Of a DNA stretch of 64,000 bases, positions 32,154 to 39,499 are shown one piece after another. The translations under genes were made by a program, and so were the position numbers. The stretch is from Billgrantia sulfidoxydans (GTDB taxonomy: Bacteria > Pseudomonadota > Gammaproteobacteria > Pseudomonadales > Halomonadaceae): the NCBI RefSeq assembly GCF_017868775.1, contig NZ_CP053381.1:744001-808000 (forward strand). The letters are read 5' to 3'. The notes under the pieces are model-generated. The model saw nothing but the letters and a program-made list of their open reading frames with translations. It was not told where the DNA came from and ran no database searches. How positions within the stretch are numbered: the first letter of the stretch is position 1; the number at the start of each line of letters is the position of its first letter.

Positions 32154-33320
32154 GTGAGCTCGCGCAGCGGTGTGGTCGTCGCCCTGGGCATTTCCCAAAC
32201 GCTTGCCTGGGGCTCGACCTACTATCTTCCGGCCATCCTCGCCGTGCCCATGGCGCGAGACCTCGGCCTTGCCACGGGTACGGTATTCGCGGCCTTCTCC
32301 TCGGCGCTGGTGGTATCGGCCGTGCTGGGGCCGGCGGTGGGGCGGCGCATCGACCGCTTCGGTGGGCGCGATGTGCTGGCGGCCTCGAGCCTGGTGTTCG
32401 CCCTGGGCCTGGTGCTGCTGGGTCTGGCGGATGGAGCCAAGCTGCTGTGGGCGGGATGGCTGGTGATCGGCGTCGGCATGGGCATGGGGCTGTACGAATC
32501 GGCCTTCTCGACCCTGGCGGGGCTCTACGGACGCGAGGCGCGTGGCCCCATCACCGGCATCACGCTACTGGCGGGCTTTGCCAGCACCGTGTGCTGGCCG
32601 ATCACCGGCTGGCTCAACGCCGAATTCGGCTGGCAGAACGCCTGCTTCACTTGGGCGGCCATACACTTGTTGCTAGGCCTGCCGCTCAACCGCCTGTTGA
32701 TTCCTTTTGGCATCCAGCCACCCGCGCCGCGTGGCGAGACGGCAACGGACGAAGAGGCGAACTCGACCTGGCTGCCCATGGCGCTGCTGGCTTTCGTCTT
32801 CGCCGTGACCTGGTTCGTCAGTACCGCCATGGCGGCGCACCTGCCGTGGCTGCTGCAGATCGCCGGCCTCTCGCCTGCTGCTGCCATTGCCGCCGCGGCG
32901 CTGGTGGGACCGGCCCAGGTGGCGGCGCGCCTGCTCGAATTCTCGCTGCTGCAGCGCTTTCATCCCTTGCTTTCGGCCAAGCTGGCGGTGGTGGCGCATC
33001 CTATTGGCGCGCTCGGCGTGATGACGCTGGGGGCGCCGCTCGCCACGCTGTTCGTGCTGCTGCACGGCGCCGGCAACGGCATTCTCACCATCGCCAAGGG
33101 TACGCTGCCCCTGGCCATTTTCGGCCCCCACGGCTATGGCCTGCGCCAAGGGGTGCTGATGGTGCCGGCACGCTTCGGCCAGGCGATGGCGCCGCTGGCC
33201 TTCGCCCTGCTGATCGAGCGCTTCGGCACCCAGGCGCTGCTGTTTTCATCTGCCCTGGGGCTGGCCGCCCTGGTGGCGCTGCTCGTCCTGCAAACCCACG
33301 CCCTGAAGGAGGCGACATGA
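32154..33320 (+). CDS. MFS transporter of the PadR/ArsH unit, probable arsenical efflux (ArsK-like?)
   Basis: A 388-residue protein with about 12 membrane helices, starting at GTG 32154. '[49 protein letters not shown]' and '[32 protein letters not shown]' are shared with MFS proteins that often sit in ars clusters, and ArsK exports arsenite and organoarsenicals. The name is tentative because I compared from memory only. A perfect palindrome ends four bases before the start. Its stop overlaps the arsH start (ATGA at 33317-33320), so the two are translationally coupled. Confidence 0.82.
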   Translation: MSSRSGVVVALGISQTLAWGSTYYLPAILAVPMARDLGLATGTVFAAFSSALVVSAVLGPAVGRRIDRFGGRDVLAASSLVFALGLVLLGLADGAKLLWAGWLVIGVGMGMGLYESAFSTLAGLYGREARGPITGITLLAGFASTVCWPITGWLNAEFGWQNACFTWAAIHLLLGLPLNRLLIPFGIQPPAPRGETATDEEANSTWLPMALLAFVFAVTWFVSTAMAAHLPWLLQIAGLSPAAAIAAAALVGPAQVAARLLEFSLLQRFHPLLSAKLAVVAHPIGALGVMTLGAPLATLFVLLHGAGNGILTIAKGTLPLAIFGPHGYGLRQGVLMVPARFGQAMAPLAFALLIERFGTQALLFSSALGLAALVALLVLQTHALKEAT

Positions 33321-34063
33321 GGCTTCGCACGCTCAACGACCCCGATGTTCTGCCGGCCCTCGACGAGCGCTTCGCTCTGCGGCAGCCCGGCCAGGGCCTG
33401 CCCGATCCGCTGGGCCATCCGCCGCGCATCCTGCTGCTCTACGGCTCGCTGCGTGAGCGCTCCTATTCGCGTCTGGCGGTGGAGGAGGCCGCGCGGTTGC
33501 TGCGCCATTTCGGCGCCGAGACGCGGATCTTCGATCCTTCCGATCTGCCGCTGCCGGACCAGGTGCCGGGCGACGACCACCCGGCGGTGCGCGAACTGCG
33601 CGAGCTGGCCATATGGTCGGAGGGACAGGTGTGGTGCAGCCCCGAACGCCACGGCCAGATCACTGGCGTAATGAAGACCCAGATCGACCACCTGCCGCTG
33701 AGCATGGGGGCGGTGCGGCCCACCCAGGGGCGCACCCTGGCGGTGATGCAGGTCAGCGGCGGCTCGCAGTCGTTCAACGCGGTGAATACCCTGCGCCTGC
33801 TGGGGCGCTGGATGCGCATGTTCACCATCCCCAACCAGTCGAGCGTGCCCAAGGCGTACCAGGAGTTCGACGAAGCCGGGCGCATGCGACCCTCGCCGCT
33901 CTACGATCGCATCGTCGACGTGATGGAGGAGCTCGTGCGCTTCACTCTGTTACTGCGCCCCCACGCCGAAACGCTGGTGGACCGCTACTCGGAGCGCCGC
34001 GAAGCGGCCGGCGCCAAGGCCGACCCGGTAACCGACAAGGCGGCGGTCAGCCAGGCCTCATAG
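33317..34063 (+). CDS. arsH: ArsH, NADPH-dependent FMN reductase of arsenical resistance
   Basis: A 248-residue flavodoxin-like protein matching ArsH. The FMN phosphate loop is '[23 protein letters not shown]' ([10 protein letters not shown] at 43-52), followed by '[20 protein letters not shown]' (about 108-127) and '[23 protein letters not shown]'. ArsH oxidises trivalent organoarsenicals such as methylarsenite and reduces quinones and iron. RBS GAAGGAGG (33305-33312) precedes ATG 33317. It is last in the PadR-MFS-ArsH unit. There is no ArsR, ArsB or ArsC gene beside it. Confidence 0.93.
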   Translation: MRLRTLNDPDVLPALDERFALRQPGQGLPDPLGHPPRILLLYGSLRERSYSRLAVEEAARLLRHFGAETRIFDPSDLPLPDQVPGDDHPAVRELRELAIWSEGQVWCSPERHGQITGVMKTQIDHLPLSMGAVRPTQGRTLAVMQVSGGSQSFNAVNTLRLLGRWMRMFTIPNQSSVPKAYQEFDEAGRMRPSPLYDRIVDVMEELVRFTLLLRPHAETLVDRYSERREAAGAKADPVTDKAAVSQAS

Positions 34064-34078
34064 CGGTGACATGCATAA

Positions 34079-34097
34079 CGGGGCGCTAGGCGCCCCG
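34079..34097. terminator. GC hairpin between convergent arsH and azoR
   Basis: CGGGGCGC (34079-34086) pairs with GCGCCCCG (34090-34097) over a TAG loop in the 55-base gap between two converging genes. It is a strong stem but has no T-run in either direction, so rho-independent termination is uncertain. Confidence 0.4.
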
Positions 34098-34118
34098 GTG
34101 TTCGGCCATTGAGTGCCC

Positions 34119-34838
34119 TCAGGCCGGCTGTAGCTGGCGCTTGGCCGTAACTTCACTGTGCAATTTCTCGACCAGCCGGTCGATGCGCACCAGGGCGCTT
34201 TCGGTCGAGTCCGCCAGCGCCTCGCCGCCTTCCTCCTGGTGCTCGATAGCAATGCTGTGAAAGCCGCCGATGCCGATGAACTGCAGAGCGGTGCGTGCGC
34301 CCGGCTCAAGGTGGTTGAAAGCTGCCAAAGGACCTTGCGGGTCGAAGCCGAACCCACCCCGCGATGAGAGCAGCACCGCATGTCTAGGGCGGTCGGCCAG
34401 TAGGGGCACGTAGTGTTCCAGCGGGACGTAGGGGTGGGCTCCGTATTGCATGTCGAAATCGACCGTACGGCTGATGCGGACGACATTGTCGATCCAGGCC
34501 TTGAACGCGGCCGGAGGACCAAAGTTGTACAGGGGAGCACCAAGCACCAGGATGTCGGCCCGTACGACTTCGTCGACCAAGGCATCGCTTTCGGCAAGCA
34601 CGGCTTTCATTGCCTCTGTCCTTTGTTCAGCTGGTGTGAATTCCGCCTCGATCCACTCGACGCTGGTCAATGGAGGCGGGTTGGCGCCGATGTCGCGATA
34701 GACGACCTCGGCATCCGGCTCCAGAGTGCGCCAGCGGGAAACGAAGTGATGGGTCAGCCGGCGGGTATGCGAGCCGTGGTCTTGGCTGCCGGCACGGCCG
34801 GGGCGTGGGCTGGCATCGAGGTGAAGTAGGCGCGTCAT
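34119..34838 (-). CDS. azoR: FMN-dependent NADH-azoreductase, copy 1
   Basis: A 239-residue flavodoxin-like protein of the AzoR/NQO family. 'MTRLLHLDASPRPGRAG' and 'SHTRRLTHHFVSRW' provide the FMN phosphate site, and 'LGAPLYNFGPPAAFKAWIDNVVR' the isoalloxazine-contacting segment. AzoR enzymes reduce azo dyes and quinones using NADH. ATG 34838 has AGGAGAAAG upstream; the reading to 34910 is not supported. It is divergent from a GcvA-like LysR gene; the same arrangement with a related pair recurs at 50278-52072. Confidence 0.9.
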   Translation of the reverse strand: MTRLLHLDASPRPGRAGSQDHGSHTRRLTHHFVSRWRTLEPDAEVVYRDIGANPPPLTSVEWIEAEFTPAEQRTEAMKAVLAESDALVDEVVRADILVLGAPLYNFGPPAAFKAWIDNVVRISRTVDFDMQYGAHPYVPLEHYVPLLADRPRHAVLLSSRGGFGFDPQGPLAAFNHLEPGARTALQFIGIGGFHSIAIEHQEEGGEALADSTESALVRIDRLVEKLHSEVTAKRQLQPA

Positions 34839-34933
34839 GGGCTTTCTCCTTCGCTGGGTGTAGGATCTATTGAATGAATTGTTCTCAGCCTTGCTTGTGG
34901 CTCGTTTCATATAAGCCTGAAGCCAGGTAGAGC

Positions 34934-34948
34934 GACAAACGACGATTC
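34934..34948. promoter_or_regulatory. Shared motif in azoR/LysR intergenic region, copy 1
   Basis: GACAAACGACGATTCT starts at 34934, 35 bases before the LysR gene. A near copy, GACAAACGACCATTTCT, lies at 51055-51071 in the equivalent place of the second azoR/LysR module. Ten consecutive bases are identical between two modules whose coding sequences have diverged, which suggests a LysR binding half-site. Confidence 0.5.
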
Positions 34949-34978
34949 TTTTTCGATATCGGAAAATAAAACTCAGCC

Positions 34979-35899
34979 ATGATGCCGCGACGACTCCCTT
35001 CGCTTTCCGCCCTGCGCGCCTTCGAGGCGGCGGCGCGCCACCTCAGTGCCAAGCGCGCCGCCGAGGAACTCTCGGTCACGCCGACGGCGATCAGCCACCA
35101 GATTCGCCAGCTCGAGGAGAGCCTGGGCGTGGCCCTGTTCGTGCGGCGGCCGCGGCAGCTGGTGCTGACGACTCAGGGCCAGTCGCTGCTCACGGTGCTG
35201 AGCGGCTCCTTCGATGCCATCGCCGAGACGGTGACCAAGCTTCGCCGGCCGCCGTCGCGACAGCCGGTGACGCTCTCGACCACGCCGGCCGTCGCCTCAC
35301 GCTGGCTGTTGCCCTGGGTCTGCCTGCTGCGCGACGCCCACCCGCAGATCGACCTGAGCATTCAGGTTTCCCACCAAGCAGTTGCCCTGGACGGCGTCGT
35401 TGCCGACATGGCGATTCGCTATGGCGAGGGCCCCTGGCCCGGGCTCGTCGCGGAGAAGCTGTTCGACAATGTCTTCGTGCCCGTCTGCAGCCCCATGCTG
35501 AAGCTGCGTGAACCGGCTGAACTGGTGCATCACACGCTGCTGCATTTCTCTTCGCCCGCACCGCTGGACTGGGCGGCCTGGCAGCGCCAGGTCCAGGTGC
35601 CGGGGCTCGACGTCAGCGCCGGGCTGATGTTCTCCGACGAGACCCATGGCATCACCGCCGCCCTGGACGGTCAGGGCATAGCCCTGATGAGCCGGTATCT
35701 GATCGAGGAGGAGCTGCGCCAAGGGCGCCTGGTACAGCCATTCGGCCCCGAGGTTAAGGCCGCTCCCTTCCAGCTCGTCTACCCGCCTGAGCGGCTCGAG
35801 GAGCCGGCCATCGCCGCCGTGCGCGAGTGGATCATCGGGTTGCTGGATACCCAAGCCAGAGAGAGCGGCTGCCGTGCGATAGTCGAGCGCCAGTCATGA
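34979..35899 (+). CDS. LysR-family regulator (GcvA-like), divergent from azoR copy 1
   Basis: A 306-residue protein. The HTH 'SLSALRAFEAAARHLSAKRAAEELSVTPTAISHQIRQLEESLGVALF' (about 8-54) is typical of the GcvA/AmpR-like subgroup, and the effector domain contains 'PVTLSTTPAVASRWLLPWVCLLRDAHPQIDLSIQVS'. A second ATG (34982) directly follows the first. It likely regulates azoR and itself through the shared motif at 34934. The protein is clearly related to the LysR at 51143-52072. Its 3' end overlaps the ECF41 gene end by six bases. Confidence 0.88.
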   Translation: MMPRRLPSLSALRAFEAAARHLSAKRAAEELSVTPTAISHQIRQLEESLGVALFVRRPRQLVLTTQGQSLLTVLSGSFDAIAETVTKLRRPPSRQPVTLSTTPAVASRWLLPWVCLLRDAHPQIDLSIQVSHQAVALDGVVADMAIRYGEGPWPGLVAEKLFDNVFVPVCSPMLKLREPAELVHHTLLHFSSPAPLDWAAWQRQVQVPGLDVSAGLMFSDETHGITAALDGQGIALMSRYLIEEELRQGRLVQPFGPEVKAAPFQLVYPPERLEEPAIAAVREWIIGLLDTQARESGCRAIVERQS

Positions 35900-36766
35900 C
35901 GTCAGCCGCGCCAGCTTGTCGGGATTGCGCACGATGAAGATATCTGTCGCCTGGCCTGAGCGGTCGTAGCCGAAGGTCACCGTCGCGACGACATTTCCCT
36001 CTCTGCGCATCATGAAGCCGCAGCCCCCGTTGATGTCGGCCTCGCGCCATTCATAGTCGGCCCAGTACTGGCTCAGGCGGCTGGTCAGGAAGCCGAGTAC
36101 CGCTGTCTGGCCGAGCAGCGGTTCGAGCAGGGTGGGCACCTTGCCGCCGCCGTCGGCACTCAGGCGAATATCGGCCGAGAGCAGATTCGCGAGCCGTGCC
36201 GTGGCGCCTTCGGTGATGGCGAGCCGGAAGGCCTCCAGCAGTGCCTGCTGGCGTTCCCGCGGTGGGGTGTGCCGTTCCTCGGCGGTTTGGAGGTTGCTTC
36301 GTGCCCGGGATACCAGCTTGCGGCAGGCCGGCTCCTTGATCTCGAGCATGGCGGCGATCTCGGTGTAGGGCGTGTCGAAGATCTCGTGTAGCAGATAGGC
36401 CGCCCGCTCCTTGGGCGAGAGGCGTTCCAGCAGCAGCAGGAAGGCGGTGGATAGAGAGTCGGCCAGCTGCATGCTGCGTTCCGCATCGGATACGGCAGCG
36501 GTCGGGATGGGCTCGGGCAGCCAGGCGCCGACGTACTCGACCCGAGCCCGGTGGGCGCTGCCCAGCAGATCGAGGCAGCGTCGCGTGCAGGCCGTGGTCA
36601 GCCAGGCGTGGGGCGTATCGATAGCCTCACGATCCGCTGCCTGCCACTTGAGAAAGGTGTCCTGCACCGCATCCTCGGCGTCGGCGCGCGAGCCGAGAAT
36701 GCGATAGGCCAGCCCCAGCAGCATGGGGCGGGCCTCTTCGAAGTGAAGCAGATCGGCGGAAGGCAT
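35894..36766 (-). CDS. ECF41-type RNA polymerase sigma factor with SnoaL-like C-terminal domain (SigJ)
   Basis: A 290-residue extracytoplasmic-function sigma factor of group ECF41. Regions sigma2 ('GLAYRILGSRADAEDAVQDTFLKWQ') and sigma4 ('LSPKERAAYLLHEIFDTPYTEIAAMLEIKEPACRKLVSRAR') are followed by an NTF2/SnoaL-like domain. The linker motif WLPEP (82-86) and the C-terminal motifs DGGGK (205-209) and NPDKL (281-285) are the diagnostic ECF41 marks. The extension replaces an anti-sigma factor. It overlaps the upstream ABM gene by one base (36766) and is transcribed from an exact ECF41 promoter, so it activates itself. Confidence 0.95.
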   Translation of the reverse strand: MPSADLLHFEEARPMLLGLAYRILGSRADAEDAVQDTFLKWQAADREAIDTPHAWLTTACTRRCLDLLGSAHRARVEYVGAWLPEPIPTAAVSDAERSMQLADSLSTAFLLLLERLSPKERAAYLLHEIFDTPYTEIAAMLEIKEPACRKLVSRARSNLQTAEERHTPPRERQQALLEAFRLAITEGATARLANLLSADIRLSADGGGKVPTLLEPLLGQTAVLGFLTSRLSQYWADYEWREADINGGCGFMMRREGNVVATVTFGYDRSGQATDIFIVRNPDKLARLTS

Positions 36767-37098
36767 CAGGCTGTCTCGGAAACCGGAGCCGCCTTGTCCT
36801 TGGCCCAGGCCACGGTGGCAGCATGAATCTCGGGCGGATGAGCCAGCAGGGGCGTTACCGCGGCGACATAGGCTTCGTATGCCGGCCCCTGCATGAAGGC
36901 CTGTGCATCCGCACCATCGGCGTAGCGCTGGAAGACACGGATCGTGTTGGGATCGCCATCATCGTAGCAATAGAAGTAGGCGTCGTGGACCTGGCGCTCC
37001 TGGATGCTCGGCATCAGGTGAGTCTCCCACACGCGCCGTACCTCTTCGCGCTTGCCGGGGAGTGCCTTGTGCTTGATGAAAAGCGTGCTCTGGTTCAT
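36766..37098 (-). CDS. ABM-domain monooxygenase-like protein (ECF41 operon)
   Basis: A 110-residue small protein with the antibiotic-biosynthesis-monooxygenase (ABM) ferredoxin-like fold: 'TLFIKHKALPGKREEVRRVWETHLMPSI' and 'IRVFQRYADGADAQAFMQGPAYEAYVAAVTPLL'. Its stop overlaps the start of the ECF41 gene. ECF41 sigma factors are usually beside a carboxymuconolactone decarboxylase or oxidoreductase that they control; here the slot is taken by an ABM protein. The exact ECF41 promoter is 54 bases upstream. Likely quinol or small-molecule oxidation; unproven. Confidence 0.85.
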   Translation of the reverse strand: MNQSTLFIKHKALPGKREEVRRVWETHLMPSIQERQVHDAYFYCYDDGDPNTIRVFQRYADGADAQAFMQGPAYEAYVAAVTPLLAHPPEIHAATVAWAKDKAAPVSETA

Positions 37099-37151
37099 GT
37101 GTCGCTCCTGAATCGGTCGAGAGATGAAGGCCGAGTGGCCGTCACTGTCAT

Positions 37152-37178
37152 GACGATTCAGGAGCGGGACTTGTGACA
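37152..37178 (-). promoter_or_regulatory. ECF41-type promoter, TGTCACA-N16-CGTC
   Basis: Read on the minus strand, TGTCACA (37178-37172) and CGTC (37155-37152) are separated by exactly 16 bases. This is the published ECF41 consensus, TGTCACA-N16-CGTC, without a mismatch. It lies 54 bases before the ATG of the ABM gene that starts the ECF41 operon, so the sigma factor is expected to drive its own operon. Confidence 0.9.
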
Positions 37179-37223
37179 GGGCAGGCTAATCCATCGCTTC
37201 CTCTTGCTGCGGATGGAGCGGCC

Positions 37224-37661
37224 TTAGGCGGCGGCCTGCTGTTCCTTCTCGTAGTTGATCATCCAGGCAACGCCGAACCGATCCACCAGCATGCCGAAGC
37301 GGTGCGCCCAGAAGGTCTCCTCTAGCGGCATCTGCACGGTGCCGTTGTCGGCCAGCGCATTGAAGATCCGTTCGGCCTCCTGCACGGAGTCGACGCCGAT
37401 CGCAATGCTCGCCCCCTTGATGCCTTCGTAGGGCGCAGGGCTGCAGGGGGAGTTGTCCGACGCCATCAACAACTGGTCGCCAATACGCAGTCGTGCATGC
37501 ATGACAAGATTGCCGGCTTCTTCGGGTATCTCCATGCCTTCGCTGGCAGGCATTTCGGCATAGGTCGCCATAGCCTCGAGCTTGGCGTCGAAGCAGCGCT
37601 GGTAGAACTCGAAGGCTTCGCGACAGTTGTCGTTGAAGATCAGGTAGGTGGAAAGCTGCAT
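37224..37661 (-). CDS. VOC-family protein, PhnB-like
   Basis: A 145-residue PhnB-like VOC protein. 'LSTYLIFNDNCREAFEFYQRCFDAKLEAMATY' and 'EETFWAHRFGMLVDRFGVAWMINYE' are the typical start and end of this group. It is the likely metal-free binding-protein branch, without a known reaction. It runs on the same strand as the ECF41 operon and ends 46 bases before its promoter region, so it is likely a separate unit. Its own upstream region contains repeat copy R1 (37805-37837), which recurs before the VOC gene at 40195. Confidence 0.86.
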   Translation of the reverse strand: MQLSTYLIFNDNCREAFEFYQRCFDAKLEAMATYAEMPASEGMEIPEEAGNLVMHARLRIGDQLLMASDNSPCSPAPYEGIKGASIAIGVDSVQEAERIFNALADNGTVQMPLEETFWAHRFGMLVDRFGVAWMINYEKEQQAAA

Positions 37662-37804
37662 GGTGGGTCTCCAGGAGAGTTATTTGTTGGTGATACTCCC
37701 TTCGTCGATTCAACGTAGACGATTTCGACACGCACCGATCATTTTCTTTCTGCCAGACGTTGGAGGCGGGCGGCCTGCTGGTCCTAGCTCAAGAATGAGC
37801 GCAG

Positions 37805-37837
37805 CTACCCGGTAAGTAAGGGCTTACCGGGGCGCTG
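37805..37837. repeat. 33-bp intergenic repeat R1 with inverted arms
   Basis: A 33-base element whose core CCGGTAAG (37809-37816) pairs with CTTACCGG (37823-37830). It matches a second copy at 40665-40697 in 29 of 33 positions and in the same orientation. The core GTAAG-GG-CTTAC looks like a repressor half-site pair. It lies 145 bases upstream of the PhnB-like VOC gene and just past the end of the ABM gene. Confidence 0.6.
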
Positions 37838-37850
37838 TCATTTCTAGCCG

Positions 37851-38201
37851 TCAGGCCCTGTCATGACGCTCGCGGCTATCGGCCGGCGCCTGGTCGCGTT
37901 CGTGCATGCCGTAGTCGCGCAGCACCGTAGCCACGCGCAGGCGATAGTCGTCGAAGACCACTTCGCGGCCCTGTGTCTGGGCCGTGCGGTGGCGCTCGAG
38001 CTGGCGCCACTGGGCGACGGCCTGCTCATCGCGCCAGAAGGAGAGCGAGAGGATCTTGCCCGGTTGGGTGAGGCTCTCGAAGCGTTCGATGGAGATGAAT
38101 CCGTCGATCTCATCGAGCAACGGACGCAGGCTGGCGGCGATATCGAGGTAGTGGTCTCGGCGGCCGGACTTGGGGATGACTTCGAAGATAACGGCGATCA
38201 T
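37851..38201 (-). CDS. ABM-domain monooxygenase-like protein (P450 operon)
   Basis: A 116-residue ABM-fold protein: 'IAVIFEVIPKSGRRDHYLDIAASLRPLLDEIDGFISIERFESL' and 'ILSLSFWRDEQAVAQWRQLERHRTAQTQGREVVFDDYRLRVA' are typical of the larger ABM group (antibiotic biosynthesis and YgiN-like). It starts 13 bases after the P450 stop, so the two are probably one operon. The partner suggests oxidative modification of a shared substrate, but no product can be named. Confidence 0.87.
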   Translation of the reverse strand: MIAVIFEVIPKSGRRDHYLDIAASLRPLLDEIDGFISIERFESLTQPGKILSLSFWRDEQAVAQWRQLERHRTAQTQGREVVFDDYRLRVATVLRDYGMHERDQAPADSRERHDRA

Positions 38202-38214
38202 GGCGGCTCCTGAT

Positions 38215-39411
38215 TCAGGCAGTTGAGGATAACGTTACATGGGACGAGCGAAACAGCGGGATGCGGGCATTGAGCGATTCGCGATACATCACCTCGCCGG
38301 CCAGCGCCTCGAGCGAGACACCCGAGCGCAGCAGCTCTGCTACACCCGCCTCGGCGATGGCCAGGGCAAGCGTTTCACCGGGGCATGCGTGGCGCCCCAG
38401 GCCAAAGGTAAAGCAGTGCTGCGACTGGCGGGCCGGATCGAATCGCTCGGGGTCGACATGACGGGCTGAATCGCGGTTGGCCGCAGCAAGCAACACCAGG
38501 ATCGTGTCGCCTGCTTGCATCGACTCGCCGGCGATGATTTCGTCGTAAGCGACAAAGCGTCGCGTGTTCTGAATCGGTGCGTCGTGGCGCAGCACCTCCC
38601 GCAGCACGGCAGGCAGCAGCGTTGGCTCTTCGCGGACTCGATGATGAAGATGCGGCTCGCGTCCCAGCGCCATCAGCGTATTGCCGATCAGCCCCGCTGT
38701 GGCGTCATGGGCCTGTAGCAGGAAGCCGATGACGTTGGCCGTGATCACTGCGCTGTCGATGCCTCGCGCTCTGGCCTGGGCAGTGAGCTGCGTCAGGAGA
38801 CTGGGCGATGCCGCAGAATGGGTCTCGAGGAGCCGTGCTGTCATGGCTTGCAGTTCGCGTGCGGCGTGCTGGCCCCTCTCCATCTGGGTAATTGTGGTGC
38901 CAGGTGCGATGCAGCGCGCCAAATCTCCTGTCCAGCGCGCCAGCGCCGGCCACTGGTCGGACGAGAAGCCAAGCAGGGCCGCGACGCTGTATGCGGGCAG
39001 GCGCAGGGTGAACTCTGTCAGGCCAGCGGGCTCGAGCGGAGCGATTTCCTCGAGCAGATAGGACGCGCAGCCCCTGCTCTGGTCTGCTATGTGGTCCTCT
39101 TCGAGCGTGGCGAGCGTCGTCGTAACGACCTGCTTGAGCGGGCAGTGCGACTCGCCATCGGTCATCCTGACCAGACTGCCGAAGAGTTTACCCGCCGGCG
39201 TGCCCTGCAGTGCCGTTGGCACCGGCTCGTTGGTTGGGCGCACGCGACAGCCGTGATGTTCCAGCACGGCGGCAACAGACTTGGCGGACGAGGCGATCCA
39301 CATGTTGAGCCCGCTGTCCCAATAGAGCGGATGCTTCTTCACCAGTTTGGCGTAATAGGAGTAAGGGTCATGATGCGTGACGGCCGTCAGTGGGTTGTCT
39401 GGCGTAGTCAT
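38215..39411 (-). CDS. Cytochrome P450
   Basis: A 398-residue soluble bacterial-type P450. The heme loop is 'CFTFGLGRHACPGETLALAIAE' with the axial cysteine at C343, the ExxR pair is E272/R275 ('REVLRHDAP'), and the I-helix is 'LLQAHDATAGLIGNTL'. There the acid is D236, but the following alcohol position is A237, with T238 next, so the usual Asp/Glu-Thr pair is altered. GGAG precedes ATG 39411; the frame to 39600 is unsupported. The gene is divergent from an ArsR-like regulator. Redox partner genes are not nearby. Substrate unknown. Confidence 0.93.
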   Translation of the reverse strand: MTTPDNPLTAVTHHDPYSYYAKLVKKHPLYWDSGLNMWIASSAKSVAAVLEHHGCRVRPTNEPVPTALQGTPAGKLFGSLVRMTDGESHCPLKQVVTTTLATLEEDHIADQSRGCASYLLEEIAPLEPAGLTEFTLRLPAYSVAALLGFSSDQWPALARWTGDLARCIAPGTTITQMERGQHAARELQAMTARLLETHSAASPSLLTQLTAQARARGIDSAVITANVIGFLLQAHDATAGLIGNTLMALGREPHLHHRVREEPTLLPAVLREVLRHDAPIQNTRRFVAYDEIIAGESMQAGDTILVLLAAANRDSARHVDPERFDPARQSQHCFTFGLGRHACPGETLALAIAEAGVAELLRSGVSLEALAGEVMYRESLNARIPLFRSSHVTLSSTA

Positions 39412-39428
39412 GGGTGGCTCCGAGCCGT

Positions 39429-39474
39429 TGTCTGATCGCTCGATTGTGCTGCGTTGGCCTATGCTTGTCAGACA
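39429..39474. promoter_or_regulatory. Candidate operator between P450 and ArsR-like genes
   Basis: TGTCTGA (39429-39435) and TCAGACA (39468-39474) form an exact 7-base inverted repeat separated by 32 bases, and the right copy is embedded in the palindrome TGTC-A-GACA (39466-39474). It fills the intergenic region of the divergent P450 and ArsR-like genes. Operator role is inferred from position. Confidence 0.45.
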
Positions 39475-39499
39475 GAAACAGTTAGGTGGAGAGCTAACG

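Noticed and set aside
32138..34063. A 641-codon plus-strand open frame
   Set aside because: Its first 393 codons read the MFS gene out of frame with Arg/Ala/Gly-rich composition. Only the part from 33317 is real and is the ArsH protein with its own RBS and ATG.
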